Positions 53,297-62,841 of a stretch of DNA of 64,000 bases are shown piece by piece; position 1 is the first letter of the stretch, and every line of letters begins with the position of its first letter. Origin of the DNA: Tenuifilum thalassicum (GTDB lineage Bacteria; Bacteroidota; Bacteroidia; Bacteroidales; Tenuifilaceae). Below the pieces are notes generated by a model. The model searched no databases, was not told the origin of the DNA, and saw only the letters and a list, made by a program, of their open reading frames with translations. Location: the NCBI RefSeq assembly GCF_013265555.1, contig NZ_CP041345.1:1596581-1660580 (forward strand), in the 5' to 3' direction. Both the position numbers and the translations under genes were made by a program.

Positions 53297-55078
53297 ATGA
53301 TGAACTTTTTACCCACATCGGTAAAAGAGATAAGAGCGTTGGGCTGGGATCAGCCCGATATAATACTATTCACTGGTGATGCGTATGTAGATCATCCCGC
53401 ATTTGGTGCTGCAGTCATAGGTAGAGTACTTGAAAGCCAAGGCTATAAAGTGGCAATTGTACCCCAGCCCAACTGGCGCGACGATTTACGAGATTTTAAG
53501 AAATTTGGAGAACCACGATTGTTTTTTGCTGTTACGGCAGGTAACATGGATTCCATGGTTAACCATTACACTGCTGCAAAACGTTTGCGTAGCGATGATG
53601 CCTATACTCCTGAAGGGAAATCGGGGTTTAGACCCGATTATGCAACTATCGTCTATGCCAATATACTAAAAAAACTATTTGCGAACACTCCTGTTATTAT
53701 TGGAGGAGTTGAGGCTTCGTTAAGAAGGTTAACCCATTATGATTACTGGTCAGATTCGTTAAAACCAAGTATTCTGGTTGATAGCAAGGCCGATATCTTA
53801 GTTTACGGTATGGGAGAAAAAGCAATTGTAGAAATTGCGAATGGATTGAATAGCGGTTTACCTATTAGCGCGTTAAAAAGAATCAACCAGATAGCATATA
53901 TAGATGAAAATTTTGAAAAGTATAGTAGGAGTGAAAAAACACATATATTGCACTCATTCGAGGAGTGCCTTAACGATAAGCTTAAGTTTGCCCATAATTT
54001 TAAGATAATTGAACAGGAGTCTAACAGAATCAATAGCAAGCTTCTAGTAGAACCCATTGGGAATAAATGCGTAGTGGTAAACCCACCGTTTAAACCTGCC
54101 ACAACTAAGGAAGTTGATAGCTGGTACGATCTTCCCTATACCCGTTTACCTCATCCACGTTATAAAGGTAAAACTATTCCAGCCTGGGAAATGATTAAAT
54201 TCTCGGTAAACATTCACAGAGGATGCTTTGGTGGTTGCAGCTTTTGCACAATTTCGGCTCATCAAGGTCGCTTTATCTCTTCGCGTTCCGAGCAATCCAT
54301 TTTACAGGAGATTGATGAGATTAAAAAACTACCAGGTTTTAGTGGCTACCTAAGCGATTTGGGAGGGCCTTCGGCAAACATGTATGGCATGTTTCCCAAC
54401 GACCTTAACATTTGCGCAAAATGTAAGCGACCATCATGCATTTATCCGAATATCTGCAAGAATCTCAATTCAAGCCATGAACGGATAAATAGATTGTATA
54501 AAAGAGTAAGAGAGATAAAGGGCATTAAGAAAGCATTCATAGGTAGTGGTATTCGATACGATTTATTTATTAATAGACAAGATAGCAAACACGAAAGGGA
54601 ATATTTTGAGGATCTCTTTAAATTTCATGTATCAGGTCGACTAAAAGTTGCACCAGAACATACATCCGATATGGTGCTCAAAATGATGCGAAAACCCTCG
54701 TTTGAGCAATTTAAATTGCTAAAGCAATGGTTTGATAGGTTAAATAGTAAATATGGTCTAAAACAGCAACTTATCCCATACTTCATATCAAGTCATCCCG
54801 GCTCCACAGAAGAAGATATGAAGCAACTGGCAGACGAAACAAAGAAGTTGAATTTTAGGCTAGAGCAGGTTCAGGATTTTACACCAACACCCATGACACT
54901 TGCTTCGGCTATGTACTATTCAGGAATAAATCCTTACACAGGTGAAAAGGTTTACGTGGCCAAAACGATTGCTGAAAAGCGGAAACAGCAAAGCTATTTT
55001 TTCTGGTATAAGAGCCCCCCAGATAGTCAAAATAAAAAAAAGCGACAGCCACCCAGAGGCAGCCGTCGCAAAAAATAG
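53297..55078 (+). CDS. YgiQ-family radical SAM protein
   Basis: 593 aa. The N-terminal UPF0313 region has GDAYVDHPAFGAAVIGRVLES and PRLFFAVTAGNMDSMVNHYTA. The radical SAM core has RGCFGGCSFCTISAHQGRF (CxxxCxxC), and APEHTSDMVLKMMRKPS is near the end. Another Cys group (CAKCKRPSCIYPNIC) may hold a second cluster. The reaction of YgiQ proteins is unknown. The last residues, KKKRQPPRGSRRKK, are coded by a hairpin-and-A-run sequence. It starts 2 bp after queA. Confidence 0.92.
   Translation: MMNFLPTSVKEIRALGWDQPDIILFTGDAYVDHPAFGAAVIGRVLESQGYKVAIVPQPNWRDDLRDFKKFGEPRLFFAVTAGNMDSMVNHYTAAKRLRSDDAYTPEGKSGFRPDYATIVYANILKKLFANTPVIIGGVEASLRRLTHYDYWSDSLKPSILVDSKADILVYGMGEKAIVEIANGLNSGLPISALKRINQIAYIDENFEKYSRSEKTHILHSFEECLNDKLKFAHNFKIIEQESNRINSKLLVEPIGNKCVVVNPPFKPATTKEVDSWYDLPYTRLPHPRYKGKTIPAWEMIKFSVNIHRGCFGGCSFCTISAHQGRFISSRSEQSILQEIDEIKKLPGFSGYLSDLGGPSANMYGMFPNDLNICAKCKRPSCIYPNICKNLNSSHERINRLYKRVREIKGIKKAFIGSGIRYDLFINRQDSKHEREYFEDLFKFHVSGRLKVAPEHTSDMVLKMMRKPSFEQFKLLKQWFDRLNSKYGLKQQLIPYFISSHPGSTEEDMKQLADETKKLNFRLEQVQDFTPTPMTLASAMYYSGINPYTGEKVYVAKTIAEKRKQQSYFFWYKSPPDSQNKKKRQPPRGSRRKK
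55034..55076 (-). terminator. Terminator hairpin inside the ygiQ 3' end, serving the V-ATPase operon
   Basis: GCGAC (55042-55046) and GTCGC (55065-55069) close an imperfect stem. On the minus strand, Ts follow (A run 55034-55041); on the plus strand a run of As follows. It sits 18 bp after the end of the K-subunit gene. Confidence 0.5.
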
Positions 55079-55093
55079 GTATAATGCATTCAA

Positions 55094-55567
<474 letters not shown>

Positions 55568-55584
55568 TTAATCTGATAACTAGT

Positions 55585-57396
55585 TTATTGTAAATCAATT
55601 GATTTTTTACGGAAAGGATTATATTCCCTTCCACCACCAGTAAACCCAGCATTTTTATAAAACTCAACAAAGGTTAATCGCATGGGATGTACTAGTGAAC
55701 CCAAAGCTGACATAAAAATGTTAATGGAATGCCCTGCAAAAAGTATTAATATGATAACAATATGCTTAAGCACAGGGGTATCCGGTGCCATACCAAAGGC
55801 CAAACTATTAAATACACTACCTAATATTCCACTACTCAAACCTAGGGCAAATAGACGAATGTAAGATAGAGTATCACCCAGAAGGCCTGTTGCCATATTG
55901 TAGGTATCCCATAGCCCTAATCCAAAGTTAAATAGAGGATTTTTGCCAGGTGAGTTGAAAAACATAATTCCAATTCCAGCAATACCAAGTATTACTAGGT
56001 GAACATTCCCAAATAGTTTAAGAGAACTATTTGGATCTTGACCTAAGAAGTAAAAGATTGGCATGCTAATTATGAGTATCACCCAGCTTATGGTTGATAT
56101 TGCATGCTTCCAGGAGTACTGTATCCAAAGATTTGCAGCTTTAACGCACATACCAAAAACGATTTGAACCAAACCAAGTATGAGCGACAGCTTAAACATC
56201 TTATCCTGATCAAAGAAGTAGGATTTAAAGTTCTGGAGTGCAGGAATATCAAGTTCAACAAGGCTGGCTCCAAAAACTGTTCCTGTAAGGGCCCCAAATA
56301 GCACGGTTGCCAAACCTAAAAGCTGAATTAATGTTAGAATGGGTTTAAACTCTGGCTTTGCCTTAAACTTATAAATGGTTGCACCAATTACAAACAGCAA
56401 ACCATAGCCAGCATCACCAAAGCAAAAACCAAAGAATAGCATGAAAAAGGGCGCAAAGAATGGGGTCAAATCGAGTTCGGCGTATGTTGGTAAAGCAAAA
56501 AGCTTGCTAATAGGTTCAAATAGTTTCGCAAACTTATTATTTCTCAACAGAACAGGGGCATTATCGTGTGGCTCTGCTTTAGACGAAATATAAATCACGC
56601 TTTCAGAATCAAGGAACTTTTTGACCTGATCGTTAAGATTCTCAGGCACCCAACCCTCAAGAACCATTAGTGTGTTTTCGGCCTCGGCAACGGCACTCGA
56701 TTTTACCATCTTAAAATCGAGCTGATTTGTAAGTTGGGTTTGTTCCTCCTTCAGCGTATCGATGTATAAAGCAAGGAAATCGAGTTCCTTATCTATCTCA
56801 GCTATTTTCTCTTCATAATGTTTAATCTCATCTTCCTTTTGTTTTGCTGAGAATTGAGGAATTCGAACCTCTTGAGCCTCATCGGGAATGGTTTCGCCAG
56901 AGAAATTAACCATAACAAAGTAGAATAATCCACCTGTTTGGCTAATCACTTCAATGGGGTACTCATTGAGCCACTCCTCCTTAAATGCTTTTTCCGAAGC
57001 AATAAAGAAACGAATGCTAATTCCCTTATCAATCAGTTTTTTGACTAGTTCCAAGTCAAAATTACCCCAAGGCTTAACCTCTGCCAGCTCTTTCTGAGCC
57101 TTTTTAATGGCATTTTCAAACTGTTCACGCTCACGCTGAAGTTGTTCCACTCGTTCTACAACTTCGTTGGCAGTGAGATGCAGAGTGATTTCCTGGATGG
57201 GGGCAACACGATTTTCTAAGAACTTAATGGTTGTTGAGATGCCATTAATCCTATCAAGGATTTCCTTTTCGGACTCATCAACCACTCTGTTTTCCCTAGA
57301 AATATCAACCACGCCTATTTTTTGAAGTTTTCTAAGAAAATCATCAAAATCGCGGTGATAAATCAGGAAATTATATTTATACATAGGGGTTATCAT
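55585..57396 (-). CDS. atpI: V-type ATP synthase subunit I (a-subunit-like)
   Basis: 603 aa. The soluble N-terminal half (1-310) has coiled coils (QLQREREQFENAIKKAQKELAEV). The membrane half (about 320-590) has seven or so helices, including the Arg-bearing segment GDTLSYIRLFALGLSSG. It forms the ion half-channels against the K ring and the peripheral-stalk anchor. The start overlaps the subunit D stop by 4 bp (ATGA). Confidence 0.95.
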   Translation of the reverse strand: MITPMYKYNFLIYHRDFDDFLRKLQKIGVVDISRENRVVDESEKEILDRINGISTTIKFLENRVAPIQEITLHLTANEVVERVEQLQREREQFENAIKKAQKELAEVKPWGNFDLELVKKLIDKGISIRFFIASEKAFKEEWLNEYPIEVISQTGGLFYFVMVNFSGETIPDEAQEVRIPQFSAKQKEDEIKHYEEKIAEIDKELDFLALYIDTLKEEQTQLTNQLDFKMVKSSAVAEAENTLMVLEGWVPENLNDQVKKFLDSESVIYISSKAEPHDNAPVLLRNNKFAKLFEPISKLFALPTYAELDLTPFFAPFFMLFFGFCFGDAGYGLLFVIGATIYKFKAKPEFKPILTLIQLLGLATVLFGALTGTVFGASLVELDIPALQNFKSYFFDQDKMFKLSLILGLVQIVFGMCVKAANLWIQYSWKHAISTISWVILIISMPIFYFLGQDPNSSLKLFGNVHLVILGIAGIGIMFFNSPGKNPLFNFGLGLWDTYNMATGLLGDTLSYIRLFALGLSSGILGSVFNSLAFGMAPDTPVLKHIVIILILFAGHSINIFMSALGSLVHPMRLTFVEFYKNAGFTGGGREYNPFRKKSIDLQ

Positions 57397-57995
57397 GACT
57401 CAACCTCCGCATTTTCGTAGCGTTTCTTCACAATCTTCATGGCCGATTTCGAAAGGTTTTCCTCATCCTCAAGGAAACGTTTAATCTTTCGAATGGCATT
57501 TTCATATCCGGGAATCTGAACCTTTTCGTAGAGATTAACCTTTTGTGTGGTTTTCTTGCGTGCATGGTCGAGTAATCTCATCTTTTCGTGGTAGAAATCG
57601 CGTTCAATGCCAATTTCAGCCAGCTCTTTAAGAATCTTTACCCCATCGGCATACCAATATGGTCGAGCAAAAATGCTATAATCCTTTACACCAAAGATAA
57701 CCTCTTCTAAAACAGGTATTTTGACCCCGGCAATTTTAATAGTTCCCAACTTAACATCGTCAATTCGAATAAGATCGCGTTCGAACTCGCCCCAAAGGCT
57801 AACCATATACTCGTAATCTTTTATCCGATTAGTCAGTTGATCTTCAAGTTCTTGCATCCTATCCTTAGCACGCTTAACCTCCATACGCAAGGCCGACTCC
57901 TTATTTTTAAGAGTAGGTAGGGCCCTTTGGCGGATTTTAAGCTGCTTATTGAGCTCGTTAAGCGACGTTTTATTGAACTGAAACTTAACTGCCAT
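57393..57995 (-). CDS. atpD: V-type ATP synthase subunit D (central stalk)
   Basis: 200 aa with long helices at both ends and a short middle. It starts MAVKFQFNKTSLNELNKQLK and has ALRMEVKRAKDRM, with C-terminal VKKRYENAEVES. It is the rotor shaft. In other V/A-ATPases it works with subunit F, for which no gene is found here. It starts 13 bp after subunit B and overlaps subunit I. Confidence 0.94.
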   Translation of the reverse strand: MAVKFQFNKTSLNELNKQLKIRQRALPTLKNKESALRMEVKRAKDRMQELEDQLTNRIKDYEYMVSLWGEFERDLIRIDDVKLGTIKIAGVKIPVLEEVIFGVKDYSIFARPYWYADGVKILKELAEIGIERDFYHEKMRLLDHARKKTTQKVNLYEKVQIPGYENAIRKIKRFLEDEENLSKSAMKIVKKRYENAEVES

Positions 57996-58008
57996 GGTTT
58001 AATAGTTA

Positions 58009-59331
58009 TTAGTTAGCAGGCCAGTACTTCTCAACCAGCTCGTTTTTAATAGCAACCTCAGTTTTTGAGAAGTATTTGGCAAACAATTCCCATGCTGTAT
58101 TAAGCATTGTGTCAACCTCTACATTAACATCAATTGCAAGTAATTTTTCTGAATAGTCGTGAGCAAACTTCAGAGCGCGCTCATCGTATTCGGTAAGGTC
58201 GAAACCATTTTCAAGTTTAGTTTTTGCGTTTGCTGCATCGGCATAAAGACGTACAGCAGCATTCATCACCTGAGGGTGATCTTCGCGAGTCTTCTTACCA
58301 ATTACAAGTTGTTTCAAACGCGACAGGCTTCGGAACGGGTCAACAATCACTTTACCGGTATCGCTATCGGTACGAAGGAATAGCTGACCTTCGGTAATAT
58401 AACCTGTGTTATCGGGGATAGCATGAGTAATGTCACCACCCGAAAGAGTTGTTACGGCGATAATGGTAATAGAGCCACCATCGGGGAACTGCACAGCCTT
58501 TTCATATATTTTAGCCAAGTCTGAGTAAAGGGAACCAGGCATTGAGTCCTTTGAGGGGATTTGATCCATACGGTTCGAAACGATACTCAAAGCATCGGCA
58601 TAAAGAGTCATATCGGTAAGTAGCACAAGCACCTTTTCCTGTTTTTCAGCAGCAAAATACTCTGCTGCAGTAAGAGCCATATCTGGAACAAGAAGACGCT
58701 CTACAGGTGGTTGTTCGGTGGTATTTACAAAGCTGATAATACGGTCGAGCGCTCCTGCGTTTTCAAAAACGTTTTTAAAGAATAGGAAGTCATCGTTTGA
58801 GAGCCCCATACCACCAAGAATAATCTTATCGGCTTGAGCACGAAGTGCTACCATAGCCATTACCTGGTTAAAAGGTTGATCGGGGTCGGCAAAGAAAGGA
58901 ATTTTCTGACCGGTTACCAGTGTATTATTCAGGTCGATACCAGCAATACCTGTTGCAATAAGTTCCGATGGTTGCTTACGGCGAAGAGGGTTAACCGAAG
59001 GTCCTCCAATTTCACGAGGCTCGCCATCAATTTCGGAATCGCCGAACATGGGGCGGCCATATGCATCGAAGAATCGGCCGGCCAAATCGTCACCAACTTT
59101 AAGTTTTGGTGGCTCGCCAAAGAAAACAACTTCTGCGTTTGTCGGGATACCCTCAGTACCACTAAATACCTGAAGGGTAACCGTGTCGCCCATAATCTTT
59201 ACAACCTGAGCCAATCGGCCATGTACCATGGCCAACTCCTCGTTGGCTACACCTTGCGCTTTAAGCGATACTGTAGCCTTAGTAATACCCGTAAGTTGGG
59301 TGTATATTCTTTGAAAAGCTTTTGTTTCCAT
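58009..59331 (-). CDS. atpB: V-type ATP synthase subunit B (non-catalytic)
   Basis: 440 aa. A beta-barrel N domain is followed by the nucleotide-binding-like domain without a canonical P-loop (GQKIPFFADPDQPFNQVMA). Family motifs are LVTGQKIPFF, LSNDDFLFFKNVFE, LLTDMTLYADAL, PGSLYSDLAKIYEKA and SLSRLKQLVIGK. It forms the hexamer with subunit A. Its start touches the A-subunit stop. Confidence 0.96.
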   Translation of the reverse strand: METKAFQRIYTQLTGITKATVSLKAQGVANEELAMVHGRLAQVVKIMGDTVTLQVFSGTEGIPTNAEVVFFGEPPKLKVGDDLAGRFFDAYGRPMFGDSEIDGEPREIGGPSVNPLRRKQPSELIATGIAGIDLNNTLVTGQKIPFFADPDQPFNQVMAMVALRAQADKIILGGMGLSNDDFLFFKNVFENAGALDRIISFVNTTEQPPVERLLVPDMALTAAEYFAAEKQEKVLVLLTDMTLYADALSIVSNRMDQIPSKDSMPGSLYSDLAKIYEKAVQFPDGGSITIIAVTTLSGGDITHAIPDNTGYITEGQLFLRTDSDTGKVIVDPFRSLSRLKQLVIGKKTREDHPQVMNAAVRLYADAANAKTKLENGFDLTEYDERALKFAHDYSEKLLAIDVNVEVDTMLNTAWELFAKYFSKTEVAIKNELVEKYWPAN

Positions 59332-61088
59332 TATTGTACCCTTCTTTCGTTAAGAATTGTTTCAAGCTCCTTCTCGTAGTTATAGAATTCTTCCGATTCA
59401 AAGTTGGAATAGTTCATTTGCCTTAAAGCGTTGATTACACGCTTGTAATAGGTTGCACACTGCTCAAAACTATCAAAATGGAAGTTTGTGTTGCATATGT
59501 CTAGTACCTTTTCAAGCATGTAGCGTTGACGCTTTAGTGGAGAGTTGCAATCTATCTTGTCGAAAGCATCCTGTTGAAGAATTACAAAGTCGATTGTTTC
59601 GGCTTTCCAGTATCTATCGTGGTATTCCAAGGGTACACCATCATCACCAAGGATGTTTATTTGCTCGTAAGCCTCTTTACCTCGTTGAATGATGTTTTTA
59701 GCTTTCATTACCATTTCCACCCAATTCTCGCTGATATTTTTATTTAGATACTCTTGAATCTCAGGGTATTCAAGGTATTTTGAGTAGCTATCCATTGGGT
59801 CGATGGCAGGATATCGCTTACTATCGGCACGTTGCTGTGAGAGGGCATAGAAACAGCGTGCCGCTTTTTTAGTTGATTCTGTAACGGGTTCCTTTAGGTT
59901 ACCACCAGCAGGAGAAACCGTTCCAATAAAAGTAACAGATCCAGTAGTTCCATTATTTAAGTAAACGAAACCAGCACGAGCATAAAAGTTAGCAATAACA
60001 GCTGAAAGGTCCATGGGGAAAGCGTCTGGTCCGGGTAATTCCTCAAGACGGTTACTCATCTCACGCAAAGCTTGTGCCCAACGCGAGGTTGAGTCGGCAA
60101 GTAGAAGCACCTTTAAGCCCATTGATCTGTAGTACTCACCAATGGTCATAGCTGTATAAACCGAAGCTTCACGAGCAGCAACAGGCATGTTTGAAGTGTT
60201 ACAAATAATGGTTGTACGCTCCATCAGTTTACGTCCGGTTCGTGGGTCGTCGAGATGAGGGAACTCGGTAAAGATTTCCACAACCTCGTTAGCACGTTCT
60301 CCGCAAGCAGCCATGATAATCATATCGGCTTCGGCTTGTTTGGAAAGGGCGTGCTGAAGCACAGTTTTACCACAACCAAAAGGTCCAGGGATAAAACCAG
60401 TACCACCTTCGGCAATAGGATTAAGGGTATCAATCACCCTAACGCCTGTTTCCATAATTTTGAATGGACGTGGTTTTTCCTTATATGCTGTAATAGCCTT
60501 TTTAACTGGCCATTTCTGATACATGGTAACGTTATGTTCCTCGCCTTTAGCATCAACCAGTACAGCTATGGTATCGGTTAACTTATACTTTCCAGCAGGA
60601 ACAATTGATTTTACGGTATATGTACCTTCGAATTTGAAGGGAACCATAATTTTGTGCTTCACCCAGTTTTCGGGTACCTCACCAAGCCAATCTGCGGCTT
60701 GAACTTGAGTACCAGGTTCCACAAGAGGAGTGAAGTCCCACTCTGAGTCGAAGTCTAAAGCATCGGTATAGTCGCCTCGTTGGAGGAATATTCCTTTCAT
60801 TTTAGAAAGGTCGTGCTGTAGACCGTCGTAGTTTTTTGAAAGCAGGCCAGGGCCAAGAGTTACCTCAAGCATGTGCCCCTGAAATTCCACAGGAGTACCC
60901 ACCTTTAACCCGCGAGTGCTCTCGAATACCTGAACGTAAGCCAGGTTACCAATAACCTTGATTACCTCAGCCATCAGCTTGGTGCCCGCAAGGTCGATAT
61001 AGCATATCTCGTTTTGGGCAACCGGTCCGTTAGCTTCAACAACTACAAGGTTTGCAATAATTCCGGTTACTTTTCCTTGAGTTTTCAT
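59331..61088 (-). CDS. atpA: V-type ATP synthase subunit A (catalytic)
   Basis: 585 aa. The P-loop is GPFGCGKTVLQHALSK near residue 230. The bulge domain unique to A subunits lies before it, and further motifs are LADSTSRWAQALREMSNRL and PGPDAFPMDLSA. It hydrolyses or makes ATP. The gene follows DUF2764 by 25 bp and overlaps the B gene. Confidence 0.97.
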   Translation of the reverse strand: MKTQGKVTGIIANLVVVEANGPVAQNEICYIDLAGTKLMAEVIKVIGNLAYVQVFESTRGLKVGTPVEFQGHMLEVTLGPGLLSKNYDGLQHDLSKMKGIFLQRGDYTDALDFDSEWDFTPLVEPGTQVQAADWLGEVPENWVKHKIMVPFKFEGTYTVKSIVPAGKYKLTDTIAVLVDAKGEEHNVTMYQKWPVKKAITAYKEKPRPFKIMETGVRVIDTLNPIAEGGTGFIPGPFGCGKTVLQHALSKQAEADMIIMAACGERANEVVEIFTEFPHLDDPRTGRKLMERTTIICNTSNMPVAAREASVYTAMTIGEYYRSMGLKVLLLADSTSRWAQALREMSNRLEELPGPDAFPMDLSAVIANFYARAGFVYLNNGTTGSVTFIGTVSPAGGNLKEPVTESTKKAARCFYALSQQRADSKRYPAIDPMDSYSKYLEYPEIQEYLNKNISENWVEMVMKAKNIIQRGKEAYEQINILGDDGVPLEYHDRYWKAETIDFVILQQDAFDKIDCNSPLKRQRYMLEKVLDICNTNFHFDSFEQCATYYKRVINALRQMNYSNFESEEFYNYEKELETILNERRVQ

Positions 61089-61113
61089 TATTGAGTTAAT
61101 TAATTATTATTCG

Positions 61114-61977
61114 TTAAAATTTTTCGGCGAGGTTGTAGGATGCTCTAAGATCATCGAATAACCTCTTGAAAAGTTCCTCTCCCGTTTTGGCGTCAAGCTT
61201 TAACCACCTGTGAACAATGCCAGCGCGTACAAAAAATCCGAGAATAAAGTTGATATTGAAGTAGTCCCAGGTTGTTAGCTCCTCAGACATTTCCCATTTT
61301 ATTAGGTCGAGCTTACGCTCGCGTTCTAGGATATCGGGAATATCGGTAGCCTGTATCAACCTATCGATATAATCAAGTTCACGCTTCAATCCAAAGTCGG
61401 CAGCCTGACTCTTAGCAAGAATCTCGGTGAGCCAATTATTTCCAACAAGATGCAGGGCTGGATCGACACCCATTCTACGGCAGTTCAAGGCAGTCAGCAC
61501 ATTGTTAAAATCACGAATAAAGCTGAACCAATAGCGTAAAAAGCTATTTTTTTGATTAATTGCCAGGTCATAGAAATTCTCTAAGAATCGAACCTCTGGC
61601 AATTTTTCAGCCTCAAAAATATCGTGTGGTTCGTCATCCTCCTCATCGGGTTCGTCGGCTGAGCGTTTTTTACCTGTATGCTTATAGTAAAAATCCTGCA
61701 TGTATTGCGGAAGAATGTTGATGTTCTCATCGAGGTCATCGAAAATGGATTTTTCGAATGAACCTAACTCGTTGAACTCAAGCCCACGATCGAGAAGCTT
61801 GTTAAGGAAGTTATCGTTATCGTAGGTTAAATGCAGGAACTCTACCAGGCGGTAATCGGAAGGATGAACTTGTTCTTTAACTTCCAGTTTCAAAGCATTA
61901 ACGCTGAAATCTTTTCGGTCCTGTTCCATAAACAGTTCCGGAAGCCCAGCCACCAGGTAGTAGTAGTTTCGCATCAT
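61114..61977 (-). CDS. DUF2764 protein in the subunit C position of the V-ATPase operon
   Basis: 287 aa from MMRNYYYLVAGLPELF; the ATG at 61977 is 1 bp after the atpE stop, and a GGAGG at the end of atpE precedes it. A longer frame starts at 61992. It is helical, with an acidic segment (SADEPDEEDDEPHD) near residue 120. Its place between E and A is that of subunit C in other operons, and DUF2764 is a distant C-like family in Bacteroidota (recalled). It probably links the rotor to the membrane part. Confidence 0.85.
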   Translation of the reverse strand: MMRNYYYLVAGLPELFMEQDRKDFSVNALKLEVKEQVHPSDYRLVEFLHLTYDNDNFLNKLLDRGLEFNELGSFEKSIFDDLDENINILPQYMQDFYYKHTGKKRSADEPDEEDDEPHDIFEAEKLPEVRFLENFYDLAINQKNSFLRYWFSFIRDFNNVLTALNCRRMGVDPALHLVGNNWLTEILAKSQAADFGLKRELDYIDRLIQATDIPDILERERKLDLIKWEMSEELTTWDYFNINFILGFFVRAGIVHRWLKLDAKTGEELFKRLFDDLRASYNLAEKF

Positions 61978-61978
61978 T

Positions 61979-62596
61979 CTACTTGCCTCCAAAAAGAAGT
62001 GCTACAATCTTAGGACGCATAAAGTCCTTGAATAGGTTCTCAAAGTCGGCATCGGTAAAGCTAACCACATAACTTCCATCCTTAGGTCCGATACGGAAAC
62101 CATATTTAATTGCCTTATCAACCTTAACCTCTACCTCTTTATTGATAATTGATTGTGCTTTTGCAGCAAAATGGTCGGCAACAGCTTTAGCCATGTCCTC
62201 GGGAACTAATACCTGAAGACTAACAGCTTCGGCAGAGTTGGGATCCCAACGGTTAACAGCAGTTTCAATCACCTTCTTAACAAAATCAGCATCTTTAAGC
62301 GCGTCAACAACTGGCGTTTCATAAAGCTTAGCCTCAATCATTGAAGTGATTTGTTGTTTTAAGCCATTGATAACCTGTTTTGCCGACAGGGTAACCTCTG
62401 TATCGATATTTTTGCGATAGTCTTCTGCTTCCTTCTTGGCAGCGGCAACTATTTTCTCAGCTTCTGATTTAGCTTCGGAAAGAATTTTCTCTGCTTCTTC
62501 TTTTGCTTTTGCTACTAGCTGATTTGCCTCTGCTTGTCCTTTTTCCAAGCCTTCGCGGTATATCTTTTCGGTTAACTCTTGAAGCTTATTCTGCAT
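61979..62596 (-). CDS. atpE: V-type ATP synthase subunit E (peripheral stalk)
   Basis: 205 aa. The first ~90 residues are a coiled coil rich in Lys, Glu and Ala (LVAKAKEEAEKILSEAKSEA), then comes a globular C domain ending DFMRPKIVALLFGGK. It is the peripheral-stalk subunit. A separate G/H subunit is not encoded. It is first in the operon, with a consensus Shine-Dalgarno AGGAGG 7 nt before the ATG. Confidence 0.93.
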   Translation of the reverse strand: MQNKLQELTEKIYREGLEKGQAEANQLVAKAKEEAEKILSEAKSEAEKIVAAAKKEAEDYRKNIDTEVTLSAKQVINGLKQQITSMIEAKLYETPVVDALKDADFVKKVIETAVNRWDPNSAEAVSLQVLVPEDMAKAVADHFAAKAQSIINKEVEVKVDKAIKYGFRIGPKDGSYVVSFTDADFENLFKDFMRPKIVALLFGGK

Positions 62597-62603
62597 AGCT
62601 TAT

Positions 62604-62609
62604 CCTCCT
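62604..62609 (-). promoter_or_regulatory. Strong Shine-Dalgarno of atpE
   Basis: AGGAGG on the minus strand, 7 nt before the ATG at 62596. Bacteroidota mostly lack such sites, so it stands out. Confidence 0.7.
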
Positions 62610-62663
62610 GTAAGTTATTATTATTTTGTTAGTTAGTAATCTTCGTTTAACATCTAACCTTCA

Positions 62664-62671
62664 CAAATATA
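62664..62671 (-). promoter_or_regulatory. Putative -7 box of the V-ATPase operon
   Basis: TATATTTG on the minus strand matches TAnnTTTG, 67 bp before the atpE start. No -33 box is found at the usual distance. Confidence 0.35.
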
Positions 62672-62841
62672 TTTGCGTGGTTATGAAAAAAACATGACAA
62701 TTGTAATAATTTTAACCGACAAACACAACTATCAATCTTTTCAACATATCCTAATTATCAATATATCAACCAAATAAGCATACTGTTATATGAATAACAT
62801 TTATAATTTATTAACACTACCTAATGTTATACAAAAAACAG

